64,000 nucleotides of DNA from an uncultured bacterium (GTDB taxonomy: Bacteria > Krumholzibacteriota > Krumholzibacteriia > LZORAL124-64-63), in assembly GCA_937864225.1 (NCBI GenBank), contig CALMJK010000008.1, positions 1-64,000 on the forward strand, written 5' to 3'. Below the pieces are notes generated by a model. That model was not told the origin of the DNA, did not search any database, and worked only from the letters and a program-made list of their open reading frames with translations. The stretch's first letter is position 1, and every line of letters starts with the position of its first letter. Both the position numbers and the translations under genes were made by a program. Positions 1 through 10,387 of the stretch are shown here, piece by piece.

Positions 1-40
1 GAAGGCCTGATCAAGCTCGTCCTGGATTTGCGAGGAAACA

Positions 41-70
41 CGAGGGGCCTGCCGCTAAGGCAGGCCCTCG
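41..70. repeat. Hairpin-forming inverted repeat at window edge
   Basis: GGCCTGCC and GGCAGGCC pair across a five-base loop, and CGAGG/CTCG extends the stem with one bulged G. Neither strand carries a real T-run after it, so this is at best a weak terminator or processing site. The gene it belongs to lies outside the window. Confidence 0.35.
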
Positions 71-98
71 CGCATGCTGGCGCGGCTCCCTGCAGCCC

Positions 99-134
99 AA
101 AAAGGCAAGGGGGCCGCCAATCAGCAACCCCCTT
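99..134 (-). terminator. Rho-independent terminator of tRNA-Lys
   Basis: Read on the minus strand, AAGGGGG (134-128) pairs with CCCCCTT (113-107) across a 14-base loop. After a short GCC the strand carries five T residues (103-99). It starts 12 bases after the encoded CCA end of tRNA-Lys, the expected place for its terminator. The loop is long and the T-run short, so strength is uncertain. Confidence 0.5.
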
Positions 135-146
135 CTATGAATCTGC

Positions 147-222
147 TGGTAGGCCGCCGCGGACTCGAACCGCGTACCATCTCCTTAAAAGGGAGATGCT
201 CTGCCAGATGAGCTAGCGGCCC
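147..222 (-). tRNA. tRNA-Lys (anticodon UUU)
   Basis: The minus strand folds as a complete 76-base tRNA: acceptor stem GGGCCGC paired with GCGGCCT (one G-U at the top), a D-arm with AGCTCA...GGCAGAG, anticodon stem ATCTC/GAGAT around CTTTTAA giving anticodon TTT, T-arm with GGTTCGAGTCC, discriminator A, and encoded CCA at 149-147. It reads lysine AAA/AAG codons. It has its own promoter in the spacer to purA and a terminator downstream, so it is a single-gene transcription unit. Confidence 0.97.
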
Positions 223-245
223 ACCGCGTGTTGAAGGCGCGAGTC

Positions 246-274
246 AGCATAGGACAGGCCGCGCCGGGTGTCAA
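246..274 (-). promoter_or_regulatory. Sigma-70-type promoter of tRNA-Lys
   Basis: On the minus strand a perfect -35 TTGACA (274-269), a 17-base spacer and a -10 TATGCT (251-246) precede the tRNA 5' end by 24 bases. It lies in the 67-base gap between the purA stop and the tRNA. Spacing and position are ideal for a stable-RNA promoter. Confidence 0.75.
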
Positions 275-289
275 AGGCATGGCGGGGCG

Positions 290-1588
290 TCAAGCGGCGT
301 TCACGCCGTTCGGCGTCCAGATGGTCTCGTCGCGCCCCCGGCCGACCGAGATACCGCGGATCGGCGCGCCCAGGCTCGTCTCGATGAACTCGAGGTAGCG
401 CCGCGCGGGGCCCGGCAATTCCGCCAACCGCCGGCACGCGGTCGTCGCGCTCCCCCAGCCCGGGAACTCGCGGTACACCGGCCGGCAGCGGGTCAGCAGC
501 TCGGCCCGGACGGGAAACGACTCGAGCCGTTGGCCGTCCAGCTCGTAGGCGATCGCCACCTGCAGCGCGGCCTGCGAATCCAGGACGTCGAGCTTCGTGA
601 TGTAGAGACCCGTCATGCCGTTCAGGTCCACCGCGTAGCGGCCGGCCAGCAGGTCGAACCAGCCGCAGCGTCGCGGGCGGCCCGTGGTCGCGCCGTACTC
701 GCCGCCCAGCTGCCGCAGGCACTCCGCCTCGTCGGCCAGCAACTCGGTCGGGAAGGGGCCGTTGCCCACGCGCGTGCAATAGGCCTTGAAAACGCCCAGA
801 ACTTCACCCAGACAACGTGGCGGCAACCCCGTGCCGGTCACCGCGCCGCCCACGCTGCAGTTGCTCGAAGTGACGAACGGGTAGGTCCCGTGGTCGAAGT
901 CGAGCAACGTGCCCTGTGCCCCCTCGAACAGCGCCGACTCCCGCCCCTCCCGGACGCCGGCCAGCGCCTCGTACGGGTTGACGATCATCGGGCCGAGGCT
1001 CTTGGCGAGCACGACCAGTTCCTCGGCGATCACCTCGGCCGGGAGCGGATCCGACTTGTAGAGCTCGCTGAGCGCCTCGTTGGCGTCGAGCACCTTCTCG
1101 ATCACCTTGCGCTCGAGATTCTCCTTGGGCAGCAGCAGATCGCCCATGCGCATCCCGTGGCGCCAAGCCTTGTCCACGTAGGCCGGCCCGATGCCGCGTC
1201 CAGTCGTGCCGATGTTGCGCCGCCGGAGCTTGGCCTCGCGCAGCTCGTCGAGGCGGCGGTGATAGGGCAGGATCAGGTGCGCCGAAGCGGCCACGAAAAG
1301 GCGCCCCCGCACGCGCACGTCCTGCTCCTCGAGCGCCACGATCTCATCGCGCAACTGCCAGGGGTCGATGACCATGCCGTTGCCCAGGAAGCAGCGCGCT
1401 TTTTCGTGAAAGACCCCCGAGGGCAGCAGGTGCAGGACATGCTCGCGCCCGCCCGCCTGGATCGTGTGCCCGGCGTTGGCGCCACCCTGGTAGCGGATCA
1501 CCCAATCCACGCCCTCGCCGACGGCGTCGACGATCTTGCCCTTGCCCTCGTCGCCCCATTGTCCGCCGATGATCACTCGGTTTGACAC
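290..1588 (-). CDS. purA: Adenylosuccinate synthetase
   Basis: GTP-dependent ligase joining IMP and aspartate to adenylosuccinate, the first committed step of AMP synthesis; cytosolic. The 432-residue product matches the usual length. The N-terminal phosphate-binding signature GQWGDEGKGK is at residues 9-18, with catalytic Asp13 and His41 in the standard positions; GTTGRGIGPAY and the IMP loop TGRPRRCGWFD follow. I chose the GTG at 1588, preceded by GGGAG eight bases upstream. The frame stays open to a TTG at 1642, but that would cross the terminator at 1641-1668. It stands alone, between a secreted-protein gene and tRNA-Lys. Confidence 0.97.
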   Translation of the reverse strand: MSNRVIIGGQWGDEGKGKIVDAVGEGVDWVIRYQGGANAGHTIQAGGREHVLHLLPSGVFHEKARCFLGNGMVIDPWQLRDEIVALEEQDVRVRGRLFVAASAHLILPYHRRLDELREAKLRRRNIGTTGRGIGPAYVDKAWRHGMRMGDLLLPKENLERKVIEKVLDANEALSELYKSDPLPAEVIAEELVVLAKSLGPMIVNPYEALAGVREGRESALFEGAQGTLLDFDHGTYPFVTSSNCSVGGAVTGTGLPPRCLGEVLGVFKAYCTRVGNGPFPTELLADEAECLRQLGGEYGATTGRPRRCGWFDLLAGRYAVDLNGMTGLYITKLDVLDSQAALQVAIAYELDGQRLESFPVRAELLTRCRPVYREFPGWGSATTACRRLAELPGPARRYLEFIETSLGAPIRGISVGRGRDETIWTPNGVNAA

Positions 1589-1640
1589 GCGGTTCTCCCG
1601 TCGCGCGGTGCGCCGGCGGCCCGGACCAGCGGCGTCCCGC

Positions 1641-1668
1641 AAAAAAAAGAGTCTCTGTCCCAGAGACT
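1641..1668 (-). terminator. Strong Rho-independent terminator after temptin-like gene
   Basis: On the minus strand AGTCTCTG pairs perfectly with CAGAGACT (1668-1661 with 1657-1650) around a three-base loop. One C and eight consecutive T residues (1648-1641) follow. It lies 28 bases after the stop of the temptin-like gene and upstream of purA, and separates their transcripts. Confidence 0.9.
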
Positions 1669-1695
1669 ATCCGAGCCTTGCTTGGAGGGCAGCAC

Positions 1696-2124
1696 TCAAT
1701 TGGTGTTGAAAAGGGATTTCAGCGCGCCCCACGTGGCTTCGTCTGTGGAGGCCGCTTCGCAATCGCCGTCCACGCCGGGATTGGTGGTCTGCTGCGTCAC
1801 GTTCCGATCGGGCGTTCCGTCGCCGTTGGAATCACCGAGTTCAACCCCGTTCGAACAGCCGTCGCCATCTGCGTTGGCTTCGGCCAAGGTGTCATCCCAG
1901 AGCAGGCCGTTCTGCTGGAAGGCCACGCCGAAAGGGTTCAGAGCCGCTCCGGTCGGCACGGCATAGGAACTCGCTCCGTCATGGCAATTTGCACAGCCAA
2001 AGGTAGTCGCCGAGGAGGGCAAACGGGACAGATACCCGCAGTCGCTGGCCGCCGAGGCCACTACGGCCGCCACGGCCAGCCCCAGCGCCAAACCGATCAC
2101 CAGACGCCGAAACGAACGTTCCAT
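1696..2124 (-). CDS. Secreted temptin-like protein with CxxCH and calcium-type repeat
   Basis: A 142-residue exported protein. Residues 1-26 form a signal peptide (basic n-region, long Ala/Val/Leu core, ASA cleavage site). The body matches the temptin Cys/Cys layout: YLSRLP, then CANCH, then LNPFGVAF and a tryptophan, then an acidic NADGDGCSNGVELGDSNGDG stretch like thrombospondin type-3 or dockerin calcium loops. CANCH could bind haem c, but in this fold the two cysteines usually form a disulfide. The C-terminal DCE...ATWGALKSLF resembles the tail of the lamin-tail protein at 41959-42597. It has its own promoter and terminator. The biological role is unknown; extracellular location is inferred. 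Confidence 0.75.
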   Translation of the reverse strand: MERSFRRLVIGLALGLAVAAVVASAASDCGYLSRLPSSATTFGCANCHDGASSYAVPTGAALNPFGVAFQQNGLLWDDTLAEANADGDGCSNGVELGDSNGDGTPDRNVTQQTTNPGVDGDCEAASTDEATWGALKSLFNTN

Positions 2125-2207
2125 ATGCCTGTCAGCACGCCTGTTAACAAGAAACCCGTGCAGCCCTCCGGCAGCCGACCCGCTCGGCCAGCCGACCCCT
2201 CTGGCTA

Positions 2208-2236
2208 ATTATGCCAGAAAAGGCCGCCCGCCGCAA
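2208..2236 (-). promoter_or_regulatory. Candidate promoter of temptin-like gene
   Basis: On the minus strand TTGCGG (2236-2231), 17 bases, then CATAAT (2213-2208). The -10 sits in an AT-rich patch (CATAATTA) in otherwise G+C-rich DNA, inside a small TCTGGC/GCCAGA inverted repeat. The leader to the start at 2124 would be about 77 bases. Confidence 0.45.
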
Positions 2237-2278
2237 GCCCCGCTTCCAAGTTCCGTGCCAGCGATGTTCTCAGGCGCC

Positions 2279-2881
2279 TCACGCCGGCCCTGCGGCGGCG
2301 GCGTCCAGGACCGCCTCGATCCAGCCCAGCATCTCCTGTCGCCCCTCCCGCTTCGCGGCCGAGGTCAGGATGAGGGGGGTCTGCGGCAACAGCTCGAGCG
2401 TTTCGACGATCGCGCGCAGGTGCGTGGACCACCGCGGCCGCCCCACCTTGTCGGTCTTGGTCACGGCGATCGCCATCGGCAGCTTCCGCTCGCGCAGCCA
2501 CCAGGACATCTCGCGATCCTGCTCCGAAGGCACGTGCCGGAGGTCGAGCAGGTGGAACACGGCGAGGGGGCGATCCTCGGCGCTCAGAAAGGCCAGAATG
2601 AGCCGGCGCCACGCCTCTCGCTCCTTCTGGCTGACCTTGGCATAGCCGTAGCCGGGCAGATCGACGATGTAGAAACGCCGCGGCCCCTCGACGAGATAAT
2701 AGTTCAACAGGCGGGTCTTGCCCGGCTGACGGCTCGTGCGCGCCAGGCCGGCGCTCCCCAGGAAGTAATTGATGAGCGACGACTTCCCACAGTTGCTCCG
2801 GCCCACGACGGCGAACTCGGGCAGTCTCGGCTGGGGCCGGTCGGCGAGACCGGCCGCGCTGGTCACGAAACTGACGCGCAC
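2279..2881 (-). CDS. engB: YihA/YsxC/EngB ribosome-biogenesis GTPase
   Basis: Essential-type small GTPase acting late in 50S subunit assembly. All G motifs are visible in the 200 residues: G1 GRSNCGKSS at 27-35, the conserved Thr-containing switch I (TSRQPGKTR, about 50-57), G3 DLPGYGYAK starting at Asp74, G4 TKTD near 136, and a G5 TSA. The ATG at 2881 lies inside the last codons of lon (19-base overlap), so it is probably translationally coupled. It is the last gene of tig-clpP-clpX-lon-engB, a common gene order. Confidence 0.95.
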   Translation of the reverse strand: MRVSFVTSAAGLADRPQPRLPEFAVVGRSNCGKSSLINYFLGSAGLARTSRQPGKTRLLNYYLVEGPRRFYIVDLPGYGYAKVSQKEREAWRRLILAFLSAEDRPLAVFHLLDLRHVPSEQDREMSWWLRERKLPMAIAVTKTDKVGRPRWSTHLRAIVETLELLPQTPLILTSAAKREGRQEMLGWIEAVLDAAAAGPA

Positions 2882-5238
2882 GCCTGCTCCGCCGCCGGCA
2901 ACAACGCCAGGTCCAGGACCTCTTCCATCGTCTCGACCAGCCGCACTTCGAGCCGTTTGCGGACCATCTGCGGCAGTTCGAGATACTCGCCCTCATTGTC
3001 CCTGGGGATGATCAGGGTGTGCGCGCCGGCGCGGATCGCGGCCACGGCTTTTTCCGGCAAACCGCCGATCGGCAGCACCTTGCCCCTGAGCGTGACCTCG
3101 CCCGTCATGGCCACATCGCGCCGCGCGCAGCGTTGCTCCAGCAACGAGACGAACGCGGTCGCGATCGCAATGCCCGCGCTCGGCCCATCCTTGGGAATGG
3201 CCCCCTCCGGCACGTGCAGGTGGATGTCGTGCTCCTTGACGTATTCGCGCGGGAGGCGCCGGCAATGCGCGCGGGCGTAGCTCAGGGCGGTCTCCGCCGA
3301 TTCCTTCATGACCTCCTTGAGATTGCCCGTGATCATGAGCTTGCCGGAACCGGGCATGGACAGGACCTCGATCTGGAGCACCTCGCCCCCGGCCGTGGTC
3401 CATGCCAGCCCCGTCACGGCTCCCACTTCCGGATCGCGCTCGACCGCGGGCCGGTGAAAACGCCGGGCGCCCAGGTAGCGGGGGAGCGCCGCCGGGGTCA
3501 CCGCCGGGGGCAGCTTGCCGGCTTCGGCGCGCGCCTTGGCCACCTTGCGGCAGATCGTCGCGATCTCCCGCTCCAGGTTGCGGACCCCAGCCTCGCGCGT
3601 CCAGCCCTCCGCCACGGCTTCCAGCGTGCGCCGCGTCAGACCCCGCCGCCAGCCCCGAATGCCGTTGCGCCTAAGTTGGCGCGGCACCAGGTACTGTTCG
3701 GCGATGCGCAGCTTCTCGTGCTCGAGATATCCGGGTAGGCGGATGATCTCCATGCGGTCCTCGAGCGCCGGCGGGATGGAGTGCAGGGAGTTCGCCGTGG
3801 TGATGAACATGACCTCGCTCAGATCGAAGTCGACCTCGAGATAGTGATCGCTGAAATGCGAATTCTGCTCCGGGTCCAAGACCTCGAGCAGGGCCGCGGA
3901 CGGGTCGCCTCGGTAGTCCGCGCCGAGCTTGTCGATCTCGTCCAACAGGAAGACCGGATTCTTGGTGCCAGCCTTGCGCAGCGACTCGATGATGCGCCCC
4001 GGCTTGCTGCCGATGTAGGTGCGGCGGTGTCCGCGGATTTCTGCCTCGTCGCGCACGCCGCCCAGCGAAATGCGCACGAATTTCCGCCCCATGGAATCGG
4101 CGATGGACCGCCCCAGGCTCGTCTTGCCGACCCCCGGCGGACCGACCAGACAGAGAATGGAACCCTGCATCTTGCGCGTGAGCCTGTAGACGGCGAGAAA
4201 CTCGACGATGCGGTCCTTCACCTTGTCGAGGCCGTAGTGATCGGCGTCGAGCCGGGCCCTCACGCGCCGAGTGTCCAGGCGATCGCGCGAGCGCTTCTGC
4301 CAAGGCAGCGACAGCAGCGTGTCCAGATAGTTGCGCACCACGGTGGCCTCGGGCGACATCCCCGGCATCTTGGCCAGCCGCGCCACTTCCCGGCGGGCGA
4401 TCTCGACCGCCTCGGCGCTCAGGTCGGCGCACGAGATGCGCTCGTGATACTCTTCTGCTTCGCTGTCTTCGTCCGCCGAGTAGCCCAACTCCTTGCGGAT
4501 CGCGCGCAGTTGCTCGTTGAGGTAGAACTCGCGCTGGTTCTTCTGAACCTGGCTCTGCACCTCGGAATCGATCCGCTGTTCGATTTCCAGGATTTCCAGT
4601 TCGTCGGCAAGCACCTGGTTGATGCGCCGCATGCGAGCCGTGACGCTGGCCTCCTCGAGCAGCTGCTGCTTGATCGGCACCTTGCCCAAGATGTAGGCGC
4701 TGATGGAATCGACCATGCGGTCGATCTCCTCGAGATTCAGGACCGAGAGCAGGATCTCGTCCGGAAGGCGTTTGTTGAGTCTCACGTACTCCTTGAAACG
4801 GTCCTTGATCGAGCGGCTGAGCGCCTCGACCTCGAGGCCTTCCTCGAACGTCTCCTCCAAGGGGCCGACCATGACCTCGAGATGCTCGTCGTCGGACAGG
4901 TACTGCTCGATCCTCACGCGCGCCACGCCCTCGACCAGAATCTTCAAGGTCTCGTCCGGCGTGCGGATGATCTGGAGAATCTTGATGATGCTGCCGACCT
5001 CGTACAGGTCCTCGGGGCCCGGTTCCTCCTTTTCGGATTCACGCTGGGCGGTGACGACGATGTACTTGTCGCGCTCCACCGCTTCTTCGAGCGCCGCGAT
5101 CGAGCGGGAACGGCCGACCAGCAGCGGCGTCACCATATAGGGGAAAACCACCACGTCGCGCAGCGGCAGCAGCGGCAACTGGCGCGGCAGGCGAATGGTC
5201 TCGTCTTTGCGTTTGATGCTGAACTCAGCGTCGTTCAT
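2863..5238 (-). CDS. lon: ATP-dependent protease Lon
   Basis: Cytosolic AAA+ serine protease that degrades misfolded and regulatory proteins. The 791 residues cover the N-terminal substrate-binding domain ([12 protein letters not shown] near the start), a central coiled-coil region, the AAA+ module with Walker [10 protein letters not shown] around residue 364 and Walker B FLLDEIDK, and the C-terminal protease domain with the Ser of DGPSAG (near 685) and the Lys of LPEKAVAA, the Ser-Lys dyad. The ATG at 5238 has AGGAG six bases upstream; an 11-codon in-frame extension lacks such a site. It follows clpX and overlaps engB. Confidence 0.97.
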   Translation of the reverse strand: MNDAEFSIKRKDETIRLPRQLPLLPLRDVVVFPYMVTPLLVGRSRSIAALEEAVERDKYIVVTAQRESEKEEPGPEDLYEVGSIIKILQIIRTPDETLKILVEGVARVRIEQYLSDDEHLEVMVGPLEETFEEGLEVEALSRSIKDRFKEYVRLNKRLPDEILLSVLNLEEIDRMVDSISAYILGKVPIKQQLLEEASVTARMRRINQVLADELEILEIEQRIDSEVQSQVQKNQREFYLNEQLRAIRKELGYSADEDSEAEEYHERISCADLSAEAVEIARREVARLAKMPGMSPEATVVRNYLDTLLSLPWQKRSRDRLDTRRVRARLDADHYGLDKVKDRIVEFLAVYRLTRKMQGSILCLVGPPGVGKTSLGRSIADSMGRKFVRISLGGVRDEAEIRGHRRTYIGSKPGRIIESLRKAGTKNPVFLLDEIDKLGADYRGDPSAALLEVLDPEQNSHFSDHYLEVDFDLSEVMFITTANSLHSIPPALEDRMEIIRLPGYLEHEKLRIAEQYLVPRQLRRNGIRGWRRGLTRRTLEAVAEGWTREAGVRNLEREIATICRKVAKARAEAGKLPPAVTPAALPRYLGARRFHRPAVERDPEVGAVTGLAWTTAGGEVLQIEVLSMPGSGKLMITGNLKEVMKESAETALSYARAHCRRLPREYVKEHDIHLHVPEGAIPKDGPSAGIAIATAFVSLLEQRCARRDVAMTGEVTLRGKVLPIGGLPEKAVAAIRAGAHTLIIPRDNEGEYLELPQMVRKRLEVRLVETMEEVLDLALLPAAEQACASVS

Positions 5239-5280
5239 GTCACTCCTGCGTCCCGCGAAGCGCCGGTGCACAGGCGCCGG

Positions 5281-5302
5281 GAGCGGGCCTCCCGACCCGC
5301 TC
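5281..5302. repeat. Hairpin between clpX and lon
   Basis: GAGCGGG and CCCGCTC pair across an eight-base loop in the 88-base clpX-lon gap. There is no T-run on the minus strand, so it may be an mRNA-stability or processing hairpin and not a full terminator. Confidence 0.4.
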
Positions 5303-5326
5303 CTCCGGGGTTCGGCCGCGGTGCGC

Positions 5327-6592
5327 TCAGGCTTCCTTGGCGCGGAGGGAAGAATCGCCGGTCAAGACGTCGGGGTCGACGCGGCGCTCGATGGTCTCCC
5401 GCGTGATGACGACCTGGCGCACGTCCTCCATCGATGGGATTTCGAACATCACGTTGCGCATGACGGATTCCATGATGGAGCGCAGTCCGCGGGCGCCCGT
5501 TTTGCGTTTGATCGCCAGTTCGGCGACGGCCTCGAGCGCCTCCGGCTCGAACACCAGCCCGACGTTCTCCATCTCGAGAAGCTTGGCGTATTGCTTGGTC
5601 AGCGCGTTGCGAGGCTCCAGCAGAATGCGCACCATGGCGACCTTGTCCAGGTCCTCCAGGGCCGCGACGACCGGGAGCCTGCCCACAAGCTCGGGGATCA
5701 GACCGTACTTCATCAGATCCTCCGGCTCCACCAGGGCGAGCACGTTCTCTCGCCGGCGGAAGACGCTCCGCTCGTCGTCGCGCCCAAAGCCGAGGATGTT
5801 CTTGCCGATACGGCGCTCGACGACCTTGTCGAGCCCCTCGAAGGCGCCTCCGCAGATGAAAAGGATGTTCCGCGTGTTCACCTCGAGGTATTTCTGTTGC
5901 GGATGCTTGCGGCCGCCCTGCGGGGGCACGTTGGCAACCGTGCCTTCCAGGATCTTCAACAGCGCCTGCTGCACGCCCTCGCCCGAGACGTCCCGCGTGA
6001 TAGACGGATTCCCGCTCTTGCGGGCGATCTTGTCGATCTCGTCGACGTAGACGATGCCCTGCTCGGCGGCCGGGATGTTGTAATCCGCCGCCTGGAGCAA
6101 CCGCACGAGGATGTTCTCCACGTCTTCGCCGACGTAGCCGGCCTCCGTCAGGGCCGTCGCGTCGGCGATGGCGAACGGAACGTTCAGGAAGCGCGCGAGC
6201 GTCTGCGCGAGCAGCGTCTTGCCAGTGCCCGTCGAGCCGATGAGCATGATGTTGCTCTTCTCGATCTCGACGTCGTCCACGCCGGCCTGCTTCTGGTGGA
6301 TCCGCTTGTAATGGTTGTAAACCGCGACCGCGAGGCTGATCTTCGCGTCTCTCTGGCCGATGACGTACTCGTCCAGGTGAGCCTGGATCTCGCGCGGCTT
6401 CAAGAAACGCGGCGGCGCAAGAGTGCTCTCATCGAGCAGCTCTCCCTCCAGGATGTCGTTGCACAGTTTGATGCATTCGCTGCAGATGTAGACAGCGGAG
6501 GGCCCGGCCACCAGTTTGGCGACCTCGTCCTGACCACGACCGCAGAATGAGCATTTTATCATTTGGGGCGAGCCGAACTGGCGCCGCTTCAT
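5327..6592 (-). CDS. clpX: ClpXP unfoldase subunit ClpX
   Basis: AAA+ hexameric unfoldase that feeds substrates to ClpP. The 421 residues match the family length. An N-terminal zinc-binding domain has Cys14, Cys17, Cys37 and Cys40. Walker A GSTGTGKT is near 118-125, Walker B is [10 protein letters not shown], and the sensor and arginine motifs lie in the C-terminal half ([11 protein letters not shown]). The ATG at 6592 follows GGGGAGGGGAG, a strong binding site, and is preferred over the ATG ten codons later. It lies 45 bases after clpP, separated by a palindromic hairpin. Confidence 0.97.
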   Translation of the reverse strand: MKRRQFGSPQMIKCSFCGRGQDEVAKLVAGPSAVYICSECIKLCNDILEGELLDESTLAPPRFLKPREIQAHLDEYVIGQRDAKISLAVAVYNHYKRIHQKQAGVDDVEIEKSNIMLIGSTGTGKTLLAQTLARFLNVPFAIADATALTEAGYVGEDVENILVRLLQAADYNIPAAEQGIVYVDEIDKIARKSGNPSITRDVSGEGVQQALLKILEGTVANVPPQGGRKHPQQKYLEVNTRNILFICGGAFEGLDKVVERRIGKNILGFGRDDERSVFRRRENVLALVEPEDLMKYGLIPELVGRLPVVAALEDLDKVAMVRILLEPRNALTKQYAKLLEMENVGLVFEPEALEAVAELAIKRKTGARGLRSIMESVMRNVMFEIPSMEDVRQVVITRETIERRVDPDVLTGDSSLRAKEA

Positions 6593-6604
6593 CTCCCCTC
6601 CCCT

Positions 6605-6633
6605 ACGCGAAAACGCCCGGGCGTTTCTCGCGT
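6605..6633. repeat. Near-perfect palindrome between clpP and clpX
   Basis: AAACGCCCGGGCGTTT is a perfect 16-base palindrome, extended on both sides by ACGCGA and TCGCGT with one bulged C. On the minus strand the hairpin would end just upstream of the clpX ribosome binding site. It could be a processing site, a partial attenuator or a protein-binding site. Confidence 0.5.
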
Positions 6634-6637
6634 GGAG

Positions 6638-7246
6638 CTAATCGCGACTCTTGTCCTTCACGATTTCCGAGCGGCGCTCAATGACGCGGTCGACGATGCC
6701 ATAATCCCTGGCGCCTTCGGCCGACAGGAAGAAATCGCGGTCACTGTCCTTTGCGATCTTGTCCACAGTCTGTCCCGTGTGCTTGGCCAGGATGTCGTAC
6801 AACCGATCGCGCAGGAAGAGAATCTCCTTGGTGTAGATCTCCAGCATGGCCGCCTGGCCCGAGCTGCCTCCCAGCGGCTGATGGATCATAACTCTGGAAT
6901 GCGGCAGCGCCGAGCGCTTGCCCGACCCGCCCGCGGCGAGCAGCACAGCCGCCATGCTGGCCGCTTGCCCCATGCAGATGGTGACGACGTCGTTGCTAAG
7001 GTACTGCATAGTATCATAGATAGCAAGACCGGCGGAGATGCTGCCACCCGGCGAATTGATGTAGAGATAGATGTCGCGTTCTGGGTCTTCCGATTGGAGG
7101 AACAGCATTTGCGCGATCACGATGTTCGCCACCGTGTCCTCTATGGGGACTCCTAAAAAAATGATCCGATCCTTCAGCAACCGGGAAAAAATGTCATAGG
7201 CGCGCTCGCCGTGGCTGGTCTGGTCGACAACGTACGGGATCAGCAT
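6638..7246 (-). CDS. clpP: ATP-dependent Clp protease proteolytic subunit
   Basis: Serine protease forming the tetradecameric barrel that works with ClpX. From the ATG at 7246 the protein has 202 residues with the canonical triad at Ser97 (GQAASMAA), His122 (HSRVMIHQP) and Asp171 (DSDRDFF). The first strand motif INSPGGS and the handle region are intact. The start is supported by AAGGAG five bases upstream; a TTG nine codons earlier has no such site. It lies between tig and clpX. Confidence 0.98.
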   Translation of the reverse strand: MLIPYVVDQTSHGERAYDIFSRLLKDRIIFLGVPIEDTVANIVIAQMLFLQSEDPERDIYLYINSPGGSISAGLAIYDTMQYLSNDVVTICMGQAASMAAVLLAAGGSGKRSALPHSRVMIHQPLGGSSGQAAMLEIYTKEILFLRDRLYDILAKHTGQTVDKIAKDSDRDFFLSAEGARDYGIVDRVIERRSEIVKDKSRD

Positions 7247-7289
7247 CGCGACTCCTTGGTCCGGCGTTCGCAATCGATTTGCCCGGTCC

Positions 7290-7344
7290 GACGCCAGTTG
7301 GCGTCTCCCGCTCGTCAGGCGCTCTCTTGCGCGAAGCGAGCGCC
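7290..7344 (-). repeat. Two hairpins in the tig-clpP spacer
   Basis: GACGCC/GGCGTC (7290-7305, loop AGTT) and GGCGCTC/GAGCGCC (7318-7344, with a further inner pairing) lie between the tig stop and the clpP start. Neither is followed by a T-run. They could stabilise the tig mRNA end or reduce read-through into clpP. Confidence 0.4.
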
Positions 7345-7376
7345 GCGTTCTCCTCGCATGAAACGTACCCGTCCGC

Positions 7377-8705
7377 TCATTCCCGCGCCGCCGCCTCGGC
7401 CACGGTGGTCATGACCGCGTGACCGAGCAGGAAATCGAACGTGCGGCGCTCCTCAAGCGCCCGCGCGATGCGCTCCCTCTCGGGTCCTTCCGCCGCGTAC
7501 TGCCGGTACTTGTCCGGGTCGAAGCCGTGCTCCCGCGCGATCTCCTCGATGCGCGCGTCGACATCCGCGTCGGTCACGGCGATCCCGGCCTGGCGGCGCA
7601 CCGCCTCAAGCAGGAAAATGCTTCGCACGACCCGCTCGGCGAGCGGACGCGTCAGTTCGCGATAGCGCTCGTCCTCCTCCGGCGCGTTGGCGCGACCGGC
7701 GCGCTCGTTGCGCTCATGCAGTTCGCGCAGGCCGGTCTCGAGGTACTGCGCCACGAGCGACGGCGGCACGGGGATCGCGTTCTTCTCCAACAGTCGATCG
7801 AGCAGTTGCTCCTCCAGTTCGCGGCGGCTGGTCTCCGCGTCCTGCTTGAGCAGATCCCCGCGGATGGCGCCGCGCAGGCTGAGCAACGTCTCACCCGGTT
7901 TGATGGCGGCGGCGAACGCATCGTCGACTGCGGGCAAGCTTTTTTCCAGCACCTGCAGGATCTCGCAAAGGTAGCGCACGGTCTGTCCGCGCAACTGCTC
8001 GTTGAAATGGTCGGCTGGGTATGCCACGACGACTTCGCGCACGTCCCCCGCCATCGTTCCCGCCAGCGCCTCCTCGAAGTCCGCGATGTTGCCCGCCTCG
8101 CCAAGCTCGAATTCGTAGCCCTTGATCCGGCGGGCGTGGTCCGGCTGCCCATCGTCGCCCAGCGGCGTGATGTCGAGCGCGAGCAGATCGCCCGCGCGCG
8201 CGCCGCGGTCCACGCGTTCGCGCAACGCTCGCCCCTCGCGCAGCCGCGCGACCACGGCGTCGACGTCGCCGTCCTTCACGCGGGGCTCACGACGCTCCAG
8301 CGGCAAGCCTTCCCAACCCGTGATCGTTATCTCGGGACGCACCTCGACGGTGATCTCGAAGCGCAGCGGCTGCCCCTCGTCCAGGCTGACCTTGTCGACG
8401 CGGGGATCGTTGACCGGGAAGAACGCGTGCTCCTCGAGGGCCGCGCGATAGGCTTGCGGGATCATCTGCTCCAGGGCCTGGGCGCGCAGCTGCGCGCCCA
8501 GCTCCTTCTCCAGAAGGGCCACGGGCACGTGGCCGCGTCGGAAACCCGGACGCTCGGCCCGCTTGCGCGCCGACTGCAGCAATCGCCCGTACTCGCCGTC
8601 ATAGTGCGCGCGCGCGACCTCGACCTTGATCACCCGCTGCCAAGGCTCGGGCCGCTCCACGGCGGTGTGGAAGTCGGCAGCGGGGGCTTCGTTGGGGTCG
8701 GTCAT
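7377..8705 (-). CDS. tig: Trigger factor, ribosome-associated chaperone
   Basis: Binds near the ribosome exit tunnel and folds nascent chains. The 442 residues show the three usual parts: an N-terminal ribosome-binding domain with [17 protein letters not shown] (the conserved F-R-x-G loop), an FKBP-like peptidyl-prolyl isomerase domain around 155-240 (GDLLALDIT through [12 protein letters not shown], somewhat degenerate), and a helical C-terminal chaperone domain. The start MTDPNE at 8705 follows CCGAGGA; the open frame extends further upstream only through tRNA-Leu sequence. First gene of the proteolysis cluster. Confidence 0.94.
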   Translation of the reverse strand: MTDPNEAPAADFHTAVERPEPWQRVIKVEVARAHYDGEYGRLLQSARKRAERPGFRRGHVPVALLEKELGAQLRAQALEQMIPQAYRAALEEHAFFPVNDPRVDKVSLDEGQPLRFEITVEVRPEITITGWEGLPLERREPRVKDGDVDAVVARLREGRALRERVDRGARAGDLLALDITPLGDDGQPDHARRIKGYEFELGEAGNIADFEEALAGTMAGDVREVVVAYPADHFNEQLRGQTVRYLCEILQVLEKSLPAVDDAFAAAIKPGETLLSLRGAIRGDLLKQDAETSRRELEEQLLDRLLEKNAIPVPPSLVAQYLETGLRELHERNERAGRANAPEEDERYRELTRPLAERVVRSIFLLEAVRRQAGIAVTDADVDARIEEIAREHGFDPDKYRQYAAEGPERERIARALEERRTFDFLLGHAVMTTVAEAAARE

Positions 8706-8758
8706 GGATCGGATCCTCGGTTCGGGGTGCGGCCGCCCTGCGTCGCGATGGCGAGCAC

Positions 8759-8843
8759 TGGTGCGAGAGGGGGGACTCGAACCCCCACGGCCGTTGCCAC
8801 GGGAACCTAAATCCCGCGCGTCTACCAGTTCCGCCACTCTCGC
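8759..8843 (-). tRNA. tRNA-Leu (anticodon UAG)
   Basis: The minus strand gives an 85-base class II tRNA: acceptor GCGAGAG/CTCTCGC, the D-arm GTGGCGGAACTGGTAGACGC typical of leucine tRNAs, anticodon TAG in GATTTAGGTTC, a long variable arm, T-loop GGTTCGAGTCC, discriminator A and encoded CCA at 8761-8759. It reads CUN codons. It lies 53 bases before tig in the same direction. Confidence 0.97.
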
Positions 8844-8884
8844 GCCACGAACGCCGTCGGCACGACGGTGTTTCCGTCTAAGTG

Positions 8885-8890
8885 CTTATA
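8885..8890 (-). promoter_or_regulatory. Possible -10 element of tRNA-Leu
   Basis: TATAAG on the minus strand, in a short AT-rich patch, would place transcription about 33 bases before the tRNA. No good -35 is seen at 17 bases; a TTGACC occurs too far upstream (8927-8922). Confidence 0.3.
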
Positions 8891-8966
8891 AAACAATGGC
8901 CTGGCGACCAGCGCCGGCCGCGGTCAATATAGCAGGGACCCGAGCGGTGGTCAAGCACGCCCCGCC

Positions 8967-10337
<1,371 letters not shown>

Positions 10338-10387
10338 AACGTCTCCTTCGGCTCAGCAAGGCGAGCGCGAATGCTCGCGGCGGAGAC

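Noticed and set aside
1-60. Translation giving VLDLRGN at the left edge, reminiscent of S41 C-terminal processing peptidases
   Set aside because: The match is seven residues, the second half of the motif (Gly-Gly) is missing, and the frame runs on through a terminator and a tRNA.
530-1585. Long open frame on the plus strand opposite purA
   Set aside because: Antisense frames stay open in G+C-rich genes; purA has all catalytic motifs and the opposite frame has none.
2201-2218. TCTGGC/GCCAGA hairpin as a terminator of engB
   Set aside because: No T-run follows on the minus strand; its loop instead contains a promoter -10-like CATAAT.
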